DNA from: Symbiodinium natans
Lineage: Eukaryota > Sar > Dinophyceae > Suessiales > Symbiodiniaceae
Reading direction: 5' to 3'
NCBI GenBank assembly: GCA_905221605.1
Contig: CAJNDS010002265.1
Coordinates: 1 to 64,000, forward strand
Length of the DNA stretch: 64,000 nucleotides
In this document: in pieces, positions 13,901 to 26,068 of the stretch
How positions within the stretch are numbered: position 1 is the first letter of the stretch
How the letters are laid out: each line of letters begins with the position of its first letter
Made by a program: the position numbers and the translations under genes
Notes under the pieces: generated by a model
What the model was told of the DNA's origin: nothing
What the model saw: only the letters and a program-made list of their open reading frames with translations
Databases searched by the model: none

Positions 13901-14419
13901 AATGCCTTTTTCGGATCAAGAGAGAAGTCGAACAACTCGACGCGGCCAAACGAAAAGGCGCCCTCGCACTGATGCCCAGACTCAACTTAAACCGGAAGGG
14001 CTCAGGATCTACAATCCTTTTCTGATGGCCCTTTTCTGATGGCCATGAAGTCCACCCTAACCCGTTTGCCCGAGGAGGCGGGGGGTGCTCCTCTAAGAAG
14101 CTAGCAGATGGCATATTGGGAGTTTTGAGGGCTTAGAGTTCAGGATCTCATGGTTTTGGGAAAGTTGGGATGGTTGGGGGGAGGAGACTTGTGTTTCATG
14201 GCGTTGAGGTGCTAGATTCCAGTGGCACGCCTCTTGCAAGGTATTTTAAACTTCTGAAAAGTCGACTGGCCCGGCCCGAGAGAAGGCAAGCCCCTACGAC
14301 CCGACACATCAACACTTGCAATCCGTCCTCTGTTTCCTAAGCGATGCCACCTTCCAACTGAAAGATGGAAGAGCGCAGGCTGCGGCCAAGCGACCCTAGT
14401 AAAATATGAGCCCTTCTCA

Positions 14420-14446
14420 TTCTTCTTCTTATTCTTCTTCTTCTTC
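14420..14446. repeat. (TTC)n microsatellite
   Basis: TTCTTCTTATTCTTCTTCTT is a short imperfect trinucleotide run. It gives the poly-Lys segment of a minus-strand open frame. Confidence 0.8.
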
Positions 14447-15914
14447 ACAGCTGCAATGGGGCGTGAGATGGCACAGCGCCAAAGCTTCGGTTTGTGACGG
14501 CTTGTGGATCCTCGCATCGCCCTAGGCAGATCATGACTTAGACTTTCCTTATAATAGTTGGGCGAATGATCTACACTGCACGAAGACCACCGGACAAATA
14601 CAGGGCATATGTGCACGCCCTTCACTTAAGACATCTAAGCCTCAGCCCTACACCCTTGTGTGAAAAGCGGTGTCAAAAGAAAGGCTTATTTAGGAGCACC
14701 GAGTCATGGATCTGACGTCCGCTTGCAGCTGCGAAAGGTAAACTGATTGTGTCGGCAATGGGTGAAACCCAGCAGGTGTGAATTCAGCTTATCTTGAAGC
14801 CCGCAAACCTAAATCTCCAAGCCCAAAGCCCTGAACCCAACAGCAAACTGCATTTACAAATCATGTACAAGCCCTCACTGCTGCGTGAGAAGCATGACGG
14901 CTCTCGCTTAAGGGTGGCTTGTTTCGGCGCTGACATCATGATTTGCACCTGGACCCATACAAGAGTGTAAAGAGTGTACAGCTGAAGGTGTGCAACCATT
15001 CCAGCGTTAGGAAGCTGATGGTTGCTCAGGCTTTATCATCTCCGAACCGAATTCGAAGCTCTTAAGCCTCAAGCTGTTTAAATGTTGTTGCACGGCCTCA
15101 GGTGGATCCACCCTTGGAACCTCTAGAAGTACTACACCCCGATCGTTGTGCTGCCCCAGTCAGTCATGTACCGGTTTGAGGCGCTAGGACTTATAGGACT
15201 CAGGCAGCTTAAGATGTAACAGACGTGCGCAGAAAAGGGAATATGACAGATTGAAAGCGCCAGCGAGTTGAAAATCAAACTTTGGGCAAAGCTGAACATT
15301 TGAGGGCACGGTTGCTTTGGAGAACGTGTGCCGTCAGAAACCATGCTTGATCCCGGTTTATCCAGAAAACATCACACAGCTGAAGCCCAAACAGCAGCAG
15401 AAATTGCTTGTGACTTGCAATTGCGACCTTACAACAAGCCAGCTTGGAGGCCGTGAACTATGGACAGCAAAATCACCTCAGAGAGAAGGCAAGCCCTAAA
15501 CCTTTGCTGAGCTTATTCTTTGGCTTTGACACACCTGCCCTGGCCGTTCAGGGAAGCTTTCGTGAAGCCTCTGCCCGCTGGATCTCCTGGCTGAAGGTGT
15601 TTGAGGGGTATATATGTCCGAGGATAAAACTGTAGTACTCGGGTTTGGGATCTCAGCTGCATATTTCTGGACAATTGCCCAATTGTGCTTGCCAGGCTGT
15701 TCTTGTGTACCTGTCCTTGTCGTGTCAAGAATGTCTGCAGTCGGACTTCTCCCGCATTTCAGACATTGAGGTTGGAAGATTTGGGACTTGGACCTTCATT
15801 ACAATGGTGTAATACGACGGAGATTGGAGGGCGGTATGGAATGGACTTTTCGTTTGTGTTTTCCGAACTCAAGCGTCTCTCCGTTTGCGTGAGCAAGCCA
15901 CAACCCCGTGAATC

Positions 15915-15999
15915 CCCTAAACCCTAAACCCTAAAAACCCTAAACCCCAAACCCAAAGCCCTAAGCCCTAAACCCTAAACCCTCAACCCTAAACCCCAA
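15915..15999. repeat. Interstitial telomere-like tract (CCCTAAA)n
   Basis: About 85 bp of CCCTAAACCCTAAA repeats are present with some degenerate units (CCCTAAGCC, CCCCAAACC). The TTTAGGG type is the plant and dinoflagellate telomere unit. It is internal here, so it is a relic or a seeded tract. Confidence 0.8.
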
Positions 16000-16458
16000 G
16001 TCGTACACCATACATCCAACGTGGCGATCTCGCCTGGTGGAGGAGGTCGAAGAGGCGCCTAACGAAGCAACGCCGATGGACAAACACTAGTGGGGGTGAG
16101 GGGGGAAACCTCAAATAGGCAACTCTGTGAAACCCTTAAGCCCCGTGTTCTCGGAAGTTAGGCCTCTGAAGGAGTTTGACGGAAATAGAAGTCAGCAAAA
16201 AAAGGGCTCCAGCTCCTTAGACTCCCAAGCTCGGCAATTTACGAACTCTTATGTTGCGCACTTTAAAGCTCCATATTGATCACATTGTTGCGGGATCTGC
16301 TAGATTGCTTAGTTGCGAGAGTCCCGGGGTTTATCAGCTTCCGATAGAAGGCCATACCTTCCTCCAATTCTCACTAAAAGGTGTAACGCAGGGATTGCAG
16401 GATTTTGGGAGGCTGTCACTGTTCTTGGGGTGTGGCTCACCCCCCCCCCCGTGTGCAG

Positions 16459-16487
16459 CTTAAATAGGGTCTATTTGGAAGCTGGGA
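16459..16487 (+). repeat. Left arm of 29-bp inverted repeat bracketing the satellite block
   Basis: This 29-bp segment, beginning CTTAAATAGGGTCTATTTGG, is the exact reverse complement of 23732-23760. A further partial inverse copy lies at 16547-16566 and would fold with this arm into a hairpin of about 105 bp. A C-run lies just outside. Confidence 0.85.
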
Positions 16488-16589
16488 ATCGTATTTACAA
16501 GAGGAAAACAGGCCCCAAAACGTATACTTATTCACAAGAGCCATGTTCCAAATAGACCCTATTTTAGGTCCTGTAGGGTTGCACAGACA

Positions 16590-18650
16590 GAATTTAATTC
16601 ATTAAATTCCTTAATTTCCACTTTCCCCCTGGAATTTAATGAATTTAATCAATTAATTCAATTAATTCATTTATTTCCAAAGGGGGGGGTGGAATTAATT
16701 GAATTAGTTGAATTAATTGAATTAATTGAATTAATTGAATTAATTGAATTAATTGAACCCCCCCCTTTGGAATTAATTGAATTAATTGAATTAATTGAAT
16801 TAATTGAATTAATTGAATTAATTGGAATTAATTCAATTAATTCAATTAATTCCACCTCCCCTTTGGAAATAAATGAATTAATTGAATTAATTGAATTAGT
16901 TGAATTATTTCGATTAATTCAATTAATTCAATTAATTCATTTATTTCCAAATGGGGGGGATTCCCCAGCCCCCACCCCTCCCCCCCCTTTGGAAATAAAT
17001 GAATTAATTGAATTAATTGAATTAATTCAATTAATTCAATTAATTCAATTAATTCAATTAATTCAATTAATTCAATTAATTCAATTAATTCATTTATTTC
17101 CAAAGGGGGGGTGGAATTAATTGAATTAATTTAATTAATTGAATTAATTGATTCAATTAATTCAATTAATTCAATTAATTCATTTATTTCCAAATGGGGG
17201 GGATTCCCCAGACCCCACCCCCCCAGCTCGATTTGGCCAAATTTTGCCCGGAGGCTGCCCGGCAAAATTTGGCCAAATCGAGCCGCGCCTTTCTGGAGGC
17301 CCGAAATTATTTAAACTATCGCGGCTCGATTTGGCCAAATTTTGCCGGGCAGCCTCCGGGCAAAATTTGGCCAAATCGAGCCACGCATTTCTCATCGCAT
17401 ACGAAGGGCAGCCCGATTTGGCCAAATTTTGCCCGGAAGCTGCCCGGCAAAATTTGGCCAAATCGAGCCGCGATAGTTTAAAAATTTCGGGCCTTCAGAA
17501 AGGCGCGGCTCGATTTGGCCAAATTTTGCCCGGAGGCTGCCCGGCAAAATTTGGCCAAATCGAGCCGCGCATTTCTCATCGCGTTCGACGAGCAGCCCGA
17601 TTTGGCCAAATTTTGCCCGCAGACTGCCCGGCAAAATCTGGCCAAATCGAGCCGCGCCTTTCTGGAGGCCCGAAATTATTTAAACTATCGCGGCTCGATT
17701 TGGCCAAATTTTGCCGGGAAGTCTGCGGGCAAAATTTGGCCAAATCGGGCTGCTCGTCGTACGCGCTGAGAAATGCGCGGCTCGATTTGGCCAAATTTTG
17801 CCGGGCAGCCTCCGGGCAAAATTTGGCCAAATCGAGCCGCGCATTTCTCATGGCATACGAAGAGCAGCCCGATTTGGCCAAATTTTGCCCGCAGGCTGCC
17901 CGGCAAAATTTGGCCAAATCGAGCCGCGATAGTTTAAATAATTTCGTTCAATTAGTTCATTCATTTCCAAATGGGGGGGATTCCCCAGCCCCCACCCCCC
18001 CCCTTTGGAAATAAATGAATTAATTGAATTAATTGAATTAATTGAATTAATTCAATTAATTCAATTAATTCATTTATTTCCAAAGGGGGGGGGGTGAATT
18101 AATTGAATTAATTGAATTAATTGAATTAATTGAATTGATTCAATTAATTCAATTAATTCAATTAATTCAATTAATTCAATTAATTCAATTAATTCAATTA
18201 ATTCAATTAATTCAATTAATTCAATTCAAATTCAATTATTTCCAAATGGGGGGATTCCCCAGCCCCCACCCCTCCCCCCCCTTTGGAAATAAATGAATTA
18301 ATTGAATTAATTGAATTAATTGAAATAATTGAATTAATTCAATTAATTCAATTAATTCCACCTCCCCTTTGGAAATAAATGAATTAATTGAATTAATTGA
18401 ATTAATTCAATTAATTCAATTAATTCATTTATTTCCAAAGGGGGGGGGTGGGGGCTGGGGAATCCCCCCCATTTGGAAATAAATGAATTACTTGAATTAA
18501 TTGAAATAATTGAATTAATTCAATTAATTCAATTAATTCCACCTCCCCTTTGGAAATAAATCAATTAATTGAATTAATTGAATTAATTCAATTATTTCAA
18601 TTAATTCAAGTAATTCATTTATTTCCAAATGGGGGGTGGGGGCTGGGGCA
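16590..18650. repeat. AATT-rich foldback satellite block
   Basis: Runs of a 9-10-bp unit (GAATTAATT) alternate with runs of its reverse complement (AATTCAATT). The runs are separated by short C- or G-runs and by a recurring spacer that includes ATTTATTTCCAAA next to GGGGGG and CCCCAGCCCCCACC. The alternation makes many nested inverted repeats. Open frames here translate to ELIELI or SINSIN repeats on both strands and are not genes. The 17226-17925 hairpin array sits inside this block. Confidence 0.9.
17226..17925. repeat. Array of eight long hairpins (GGCTCGATTTGGCCAAATTTTGCC arms)
   Basis: Eight units of about 58 bp recur roughly every 90 bp, starting near 17226, 17323, 17413, 17507, 17595, 17692, 17779 and 17867. 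Each has a left arm around CGATTTGGCCAAATTTTGCC, an 8-12-bp loop and the reverse-complement right arm. The spacers fall into two families. One, with AAATTATTTAAACTATCGCG, occurs in both orientations, so the array is palindromic at a higher order too. Because arms and units are inverted copies, both strands translate to near-identical FGQI/KFGQIEPR peptides. Confidence 0.9.
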
Positions 18651-18654
18651 TCCT

Positions 18655-19013
18655 CCTCCCCCCAATACTAAACCACGAGCCCGGGCCTCCCCCCAATACT
18701 AAATCACGAGCCCGGGCCTCCCCCCAATACTAAATTACGAGCCCGGGCCTTCCCGCAATACTAAATCACGAGCCCGGGCCTCCCCCCAATACTAAATCAC
18801 GAGCCCGGGCTAAATCACGAGCCCGGGCCTCCAAATTACGAGGCCGGGCCTCCCCCCAATACTAAATCACGAGCCCGGGCCTCCCCCCAATACTAAATCA
18901 CGAGCCCGGGCCTCCCGCAATACTAAATCACGAGCCCGGGCCTCCCCCCAATACTAATTTACGAGCCCGGGCCTCCTCCCAATACTAAATCACGAGCCCT
19001 CCTCCCCCCAATA
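18655..19013. repeat. 31-bp tandem repeat array
   Basis: About 11-12 units of roughly 31 bp are built on CCTCCCCCCAATACTAAATC followed by ACGAGCCCGGG. One stretch near 18810-18840 is rearranged and one near 19000 is truncated. No coding content is seen. Confidence 0.9.
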
Positions 19014-19017
19014 CTAG

Positions 19018-21040
19018 GGCACAGTTTTTGCTCCAAAAAGTGACATCGCAAGCCCTGGTCCCTAAGATTTTGAGCTCATTTCTTGCCCCAAAGAGTAACA
19101 TCGCAAGCCCTGGTCCCTAAGATTTTGGGCTCATTTCTTGCCCCAAAGAGTAACATCGCAAGCCCTGGTCCCTATTATTTGGGGCCCAGTTTTTGCTCCA
19201 AAGAGTCAAATCGCAAGCCCTGGTCCCTAAGATTTTGGACTCAGTTTTTTGCTCCAAAGCAAGCCCTGGTCCTTGAGATTTTGGGCTCATTTCTTGCTCC
19301 GAAGAGTCAAATCGCAAGCCCTGGTCCCGAAGATTTCGGGTTCAATTTTTGCTCCACAGAGTCAAATCGCAAGCCCTGGTCCCTAAGATTTGGGGCCCAG
19401 TTTTTGCTCCAAAGGGTCAAATCGCAAGCCCTGCTCCCTAAGATTTTGGGCTCATTTCTTGCCCAAAAGAGTGACATCGCAAGCCCTGGTCCCTAAGATC
19501 TTGGGCCCAGTTGCTCCAAAGAGTCAAATCGCAAGCCCTGGTCCCTAAGATTTTGGGCCCAGTTTTTGCTCCAAAGGGTCAAATCGCAAGCCCTGGTCCC
19601 TAAGATTTTGGGTTCAATCTTTGCTCCAAAGAGTAACATCGCAAGCCCTGGTCCCTAAGATTTGGGGCCCAGTTTTTGCTCCGAAGAGTCAAATCGCAAG
19701 CCCTGGTCCCTAAGATTTTGGGTTCAATTTTTGCTCCAAAGAGTGACATCGCAAGCTCTGGTCCCTAAGATTGGGGGCCCAGTTTTTGCTCCAAAGAGTG
19801 ACATCGCAAGTCCTGGTCCCTAAGATTTTGGGTTCAATTTTTGCTCCAAAGAGTGACATCGCAAGCCCTGGTCCCTAAGATTTGGGGCCCAGTTTTTGCT
19901 CCAAAGAGTAACATCGCAAGCCCTGGTCCCTAAGATTTTGGGTTCATTTTTTGCTCCAAAGAGTGACATCGCCAGCCCTGGTTTCTAAGATCTTGGGCCC
20001 AGTTTTTGCTCCAAAGAGTCAAATCGCAAGCCCTGGTCCCTAAGATTTTGGGTTCAATTTTTGCTCCAAAGAGTCAAATCGCAGGCCCTGGTCCCTAAGA
20101 TTTTGCATTCATTGTTGCTCCAAAGAGTGACATCGCAAGCCCTGGTCCCTAAGATCTTGGGCCCAGTTTTTGCTCCGAAGAGTCAAATCGCAAGCCCTGG
20201 TCCCTAAGATTTTGGGTTCAATTTTTGCTCCAAAGAGTCAAATCGCAAGCCCTGGTCCCTAAGATTTGGGGCCCAGTTTTTGCTCCAAAGAGTCAAATCG
20301 CAAGCCCTGGTCCCTAAGATTTTGGGTTCATTTTTTGCTCCAAAGAGTGACATCGCAAGCCCTTGTCCCTAAGATTTTGGGCCCAGTTTTTGGTTCAAAG
20401 AGTCAAATCGCAAGCCCTGGTCCCTAAGATTTTGGGTTCAATTTTTGCTCCAAAGAGTCAAACCGCAAGCCCTGGTCCCTAAGATTTGGGGCCCAGTTTT
20501 TGCTCCAAAGAGTCAAATCGCAAACCCTGCTCCCTAAGATTTTGGGCCCAGTTTTTGCTCCAAAGAGTCAAATCGCAAGCCCTGGTCCCTAAGACTTTGG
20601 GTTCAATTTTGCTCCAAAGAGTGACATCGCAAGCCCTGGTCCCTAAGATTTGGGGCCCAGTTTTTGCGCCAAAGAGTAAAATCGCAAGCCCTGGTCCCTT
20701 AGATTTTTGGGTCGATTTTTGCTCCAAAGAGTCAAATCGCAAGCCCTGGTCCCTAAGTTTTCGGGGTCGATTTGTGCTCCACAGAGTCAAATCGCAAGCC
20801 CTGGTCCCTAAGATTTCGGGGTCGATTTGTGCTCCACGGAGTCAAATTGCAAGCCCTGGTCCCTAAGATTTTGAGCTCATTTCTTGCTCCAAAGAGTAAC
20901 ATCGCAAGCCCTGGTCCCTAAGATTTTGGGCTCATTTCTTGCTCCAAAGAGTAACATCGCAAGCCCTGGTCCCTAAGATTTTGGAATCGATTTTTGCTCC
21001 AAAGAGTCAGATCGCAAGCCCTGGTCCTAAAATGTTGGGC
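19018..21040. repeat. 56-bp tandem repeat array, about 36 units
   Basis: The unit is 56 bp and contains TTGCTCCAAAGAGT, then ATCGCAAGCCCTGGTCCCTA, then AGATTTTGGG. Two variants, with GGGTTCAATTTTT or GGGGCCCAGTTTTT, tend to alternate, which suggests a 112-bp higher-order unit over much of 19.5-20.7 kb. Open frames on both strands are by-products of a unit length that is not a multiple of three with shared codon-like repeats, and are not called as genes. Confidence 0.92.
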
Positions 21041-21049
21041 TCAATTTTT

Positions 21050-23640
21050 GCTTTTCCCTTCTCTTCTGCTTCCTTTTAACTGATAAAACACAAGAAAGGA
21101 ACTCATCTGATAAAGCAGTGGAAAGGTAAGCAGAGGGTGACTCCTTGCGCGTGAGCCTTTCCATAATACTCCATCATATTCATCCTCTCGGCCTATCTCT
21201 TCTGTTCCTTTCCTTACTCTTCTCCTTCTCATAGTTCTTCCTTTTTGTTTTTCTCATTTCGAAAAGAAAGAGGGAAGGGAGAGACAAGGGAGAGAGAATA
21301 GATAAAGAAGAGTGCCATCTTCTCTGCGCCTTGTTTTGTCTCTCCCTCTTCTCTATTCATCTGTCTTCTATTCTCTTCCTTGCTCTTCCCATTAAATATG
21401 CAATCCTTGGTATCTCTCCTCTCTCCTTCTCTCTTCCTCCAACAGATGTGCTTTTGGATCGTTTTCTGCATCTTCAAGCGAGAAAAAAGGACACAGACTG
21501 CGATTAAAAGGGACGCCCATGTTGGATTGGCAGCAAGCCCAGCTGATGCTCATGATTCTCTCTCTTTCCCTACACATGGGCGATGGAACGGGTGTCCTTT
21601 TCAATCGTTTTCTGCATCTTCAAGAGAAACAGGGACACCCCACAAGAAGGAAAAGCAACATAAGAGATAGGGAGGGAAATTGACCCTTTCCTCTCTTCTT
21701 ATCTGCTATTTTTCTTATTCGCTTCAAAAAGCAACATAAGGGAAAGGGGATTTCCTGAAGAGGAGAGAGGGAACCTATCTGTGAAAAGCAAGAATGGTTT
21801 TTTCTAGTTCGAAAGGGAATAGGGAGAGACAAGGGAGAGATGATATGTACAGCTTTGCGCCTTATTTTGTGATTCCGTCTCCTTGCTTCCTGTCTCTTCT
21901 ATTCCTTGCAGCACGCTTCGGGAAACATAGCATCCTTGTTATCTTTCCTCTCTCACTTCCCTTTCCCTTCTCTTCTTCCGCTTCCTTTTAACTGATAAAA
22001 CACAAGAAAGGAACTCATATGATAAAGCAGTGAAAAGGTAAGCAGAGGGTGACTCCTTGCGCGTGAGCCTTTCCATAATACTCCATCATATTCATCCTCT
22101 CGGCCTATCTCTTCTGTTCCTTTCCTTACTCTTCTCCTTCTCATAGTTCTTCCTTTTTGTTTTTCTCATTTCGAAAAGAAAGAGGGAAGGGAGAAACAAG
22201 GGAGAGAGAATAGATAAAGAAGAGCGCCATCTTCTCTATTCATCTGTCTTCTATTCTCTTCCTTGCTCTTCCCATTAAATATGCAATCCTTGGTATCTCT
22301 CCTCTCTCCTTCTCTCTTCCTCCAACAGATGTGCTTTTGGATCGTTTTCTGCATCTTCAAGCGAGAAAAAAGGACACAGAATGCGATTAAAAGGGACGCC
22401 CATGTTGGATTGGCAGCAAGCCCAGCTGATGCTCATGATTCTCTCTCTTTCCCTACATATGGGCGATGGAACGGGTGTCCTTTTCAATCGTTTTCTGCAT
22501 CTTCAAGAGAAAAAGGGACACCCCACAAGAAGGAAAAGTAACATAAGAGATAGGGAGGGAAATTGAAGAACTCCTCATTGTACTTGGTCATTCCCTTTCC
22601 TCTCTTCTTATCTGCCCATTTTCTGTGCGCCTTGTTTTGTCTCCCCCTCTTCTCCCATCATCTCTCTTCTGGTCTTTTCTTTGCTCTTCCCATTAAAAAT
22701 GCAACCCTTTTTATGTCTCCTCTCTCCTTCTCTCTCCCTCCTCTTCTCCTGTTCCCTTCTAAACGACAAAAACGCAAGAAAGGAAGAATAAGAGGGGAAT
22801 GGAGGCCCTGTTCCTTTTCCTCTTTCAATGGATGGGGGAAGTGGGCGGAGTTGGCCCCTTGCCCGTACACCCTCCCCATGCTTCAGCAAACCCCTCCTCT
22901 CGCCCTATCGCCTCTGTTTTTTTCCTTGTGCCCAAACGGAAAACGAAAACGGGTTCCTTTATATGTTCATTGTCCTTCCTTTTGTTTTTTTATTTCACAG
23001 GGAAAAGAACCAGAGAAGAGGAAGATAAGAACGAGAGGTGAGATGAAAACGGCACCATCTTCTCTTTGCCTTATTTTTGCACCTCCCTCTCCCGTCTTAA
23101 TTTCTCTTCCACTCTTTTTTTCCATTGCTCTTCCCATAATATTGCATTCCTTTTGATAACTCACAGGAAATTAAAATGGCCTCCTTGTTGTCTCTCCTCT
23201 CTCACTTCCCTTTCCCTTCTCTCCTTCTGTTTCCTTTTAATTTTAACTGATAAAACACAAGAAAGGAGCTTGTAAAATCAAGCAGTGGAAGGGTAAGCAG
23301 AAGGTGACTCCTTGTGCGTGGACCTTTGCCGTACTTCACCATACCCCTCTTTTCGGCCTATCTCTTCGGCTCTTTTCCTAACCCTTCTTCTTTTCATCTT
23401 TCTTTTTGTTTTTCTCATTTCGAAAAGACAGAGGGAACGGAGAGATAAGGGAGAGAGGATAGATAAAGAAGAGTACCATCTTCTTTGCGCCTTGTTTTAT
23501 CTCTCTTCTATTCTTTTCTTGGCTCTTCCCATGAAAATCGTGTTCCTCTTATCTTTCCCTCCTTCTCTCCCTTCTCTTCTCCTCACGAGAGCCTTCGACT
23601 TTAGGATTGAGGAGAAAAAGAGAAGAGAAAAGAGGAACTA
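21050..23640. repeat. Three copies of a pyrimidine-rich dispersed repeat
   Basis: Homologous segments start near 21050, 21961 and 23207. Each opens with CTTCCTTTTAACTGATAAAA and continues through AAGGTGACTCC/AGGGTGACTCC to a CATTTCGAAAAGA motif. The first two copies are near-identical for about 600 bp apart from a deletion of about 35 bp in the second, while the third is more diverged. A fourth diverged piece, carrying the same short motifs, fills 22560-23160. The strand shown is C/T-rich. No protein family is recognised in any frame. Confidence 0.85.
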
Positions 23641-23731
23641 CCTGGTTCTTGTTCCTGAGGCCTCCATAGTACGACTGACGTGACAGCAGCGTACCCTCGT
23701 GGAAACGTGTATGGCTATAAGAAAACCCGAG

Positions 23732-23760
23732 TCCCAGCTTCCAAATAGACCCTATTTAAG
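23732..23760 (-). repeat. Right arm of 29-bp inverted repeat bracketing the satellite block
   Basis: This is the exact reverse complement of 16459-16487. Similarity continues inward more weakly for about 30 bp. A long C-run lies outside it, as at the left arm. No clear target-site duplication is seen apart from a TTAA at each outer edge. Confidence 0.85.
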
Positions 23761-26068
23761 CCACCCACCCCCCCCCCCCCCCCGCCCAGTGCGGCTCACG
23801 ACGCTTTTCAAATTCATGTTGTCGCCTTGGCGCGGTGCTCGCTTGGGATCAGAAAATCGCACTGTCGAGGTGCAGGCATGGTTTCAGGTTTTCGGGGTGG
23901 GTCACGATCTTCTTCGCAAAATGGAAGAGTTTTAGCATCGTCCGACAAGGCGAATCATGCTCTCGCCTAAGTTCTGTGCGTTCTATCGCTCCGTGTCGCT
24001 CATGGACGTGCTTCCCTCACAACGCTTCGGGTGGTCATATAGAAGGGAATCTGCATTTCGTGGCGTTGAAAGCCACACCCCGGCCTCGGCCTCATGCGAA
24101 TGTTCCCCGTGAAGCGCAGCACCGTTGTCGTTCTAAAGACTTGTGGATCATGCTCCACATATCTTCTTGTCGTCGTGGTCTTACACTGTTTGGGGGTTAC
24201 GTTGCATACCGACTGCTTGTAGACATCCGGGCCGCGTCTCCTTGGATGCGAAGACCTATCGACACGTGGGTCGTCGTCAATGAGTGGCGGCGGAGTGCCA
24301 TTACATTGAACTTTTTAAATTGAAATACATGCTGGCCAGAAAACGAAGCAGCGGAGGCGAGCCAAGCTAGTTCATTCACTTGGAGGTTGCCAATGAACCC
24401 ACAAAGGTCCTCTGTACACAGCCTTGGCCTTGACCTTCTACAATCCCAATAATGCCAATCATGCCACCAAAACCTTATGAATAAAGTCCCTCTATCTAGC
24501 GCCACAGCCCTACAGAGAGAACCCATGGCGTTACCTAAAATCCGGAAGTCTGGTGTCCCCACAACTGAACCCCTCACTTTGTCAGTTTGGGCTCTGGAAA
24601 TACAAATGCATGGCAGGACCCCTTCAAGCGCAAAACGACTCTTTGCGCCTGCCCTTGCGCTCCAGGCCGCTGCAGAGCTGCACACAACCTGAGAGAGCAC
24701 AAGCGATCACTGTTGCACAGGAGTAAGCAAAAAAAATCAAAGAGCCCCTGAGCTTTTATGGCTTTCAATCCAAAACACGGAACAGCATGCCCCATGCCCC
24801 CCCCCCCCTGAGTCCAATGAAACCACGTTGGTCCAAACCCACAAGGAACTAAGCATGTGTAGAAGCCAGGGGGTCGTAGCGATTGAGAAGATCTTACGGA
24901 GACTCACGCAAGGCCTGGGCTTGGCTTGGGGGAGTTTCTGGAGCCTTTGCCTGGGTCCGAGATGTGCCGAGTGGCGATTCTCCGTGAGGCGAACCAGCAT
25001 CTGCCTCACAGACAGCGAAATGTGACGGACAGTTCCTTAAGGATTGAAGCTTGAACGTCGCTAATACTGTAATTGCTGGCCCCAGCAGCATGATTGACAG
25101 AGAGCAACATCTTCATCCGGAAGCATACGTTGGAGAAGGCACACACACTGCCGATACCTTCTCGTCCGAAAGTACAAGCCGTAAAGCTGCAAAGGGCGTG
25201 TGCCAAAAATTGAACACATTGTTGTTTCTTTAACACAGGCTGCAACCCATCAAAATTGAAAGGGATGCCCATCTCCACAGGCAAGGCCGAGCTGCCCCGT
25301 GCAACCACTCGGCAAGGCATCGGCTGCGTCTTGGAACTGGCCGCCTTGTTGGGCGACCAGGGCGGCCCCCAAAGCGTAACATGTGAAGCCTCAAACCTGA
25401 AGCCCCCAACACAAAGCTCTCTGGCGAAAAACGTGCACGGATCTACAGAGGCGGGCAGACAACTTGATGGTTTGAGGCTTCAGGCGAGGCGATGTGCTGG
25501 AGCATAGAGGCCATCGGGCACCCTAAACATCCCGAAGCCCTGCAGCCACAATTCATAGGTCCTGTGACTCTCGATTGCAAATTAACAAAGCTAGTCGAGT
25601 CCCAACTTAACTCAAAACCCTTTTGTCTTGAACTCGATGCTTCACATCCACAAAGCCCCGCTCCTTGCCAGCCCAAGATACCCATGAGATTGCCCAGCCA
25701 ATCGAACACCTCTCAGAAGCTTAGAGGCTTTCGAAAACGTGATATGCATACTCAGCAATGAACTCGTCGAGAGGCCAGGTTCTTTCCCAAAGGTTTAGGA
25801 TGTAGGTTGTTGTTAGCTACGAGGCGTAGGGTGATTCGGCTGCTTGTGATGGCTGTGAACTGCTGCTGCGCATGGTACGGTCGCCAGCCGACTTTGAAGC
25901 AGACCAGTGAAAACATGACCCAGGCCTACCAGGGTAAGGGCTGGGGCTTGATCAAACGGATAAAGGGCTCATGGGTGTTTTCACATTCTGCAGTGGAATG
26001 GAGAGGCTTGGGCCTGGGCAACCTTTCGTTGACTACAAGCAATCGTTAAGCCAAGCCCTGAAACCTGA

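Larger units (their letters stand above)
12780..16450. other. AT-rich island and sparse sequence, no recognised gene
   Basis: 12.88-13.7 kb is clearly more AT-rich than its surroundings and holds a minus-strand frame (13387-13656, 89 codons) of unknown nature. 13.9-16.4 kb holds the telomere-like tract and a few plus-strand segments with codon texture, for example 15696-15770 (SCQECLQSDFSRISDIE, ending at a GT donor). None belongs to a family I recognise. Confidence 0.4.

Noticed and set aside
16667-17120. Open frames of ELIELI or SINSIN repeats on both strands.
   Set aside because: They are translations of the AATT-rich satellite.
17148-18014. A 288-codon plus-strand frame.
   Set aside because: It is formed by the hairpin array and gives the same peptide on both strands; no independent coding sign.
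19083-20866. Frames of 100-137 codons in the 56-bp array.
   Set aside because: Repeat period and both-strand openness explain them.
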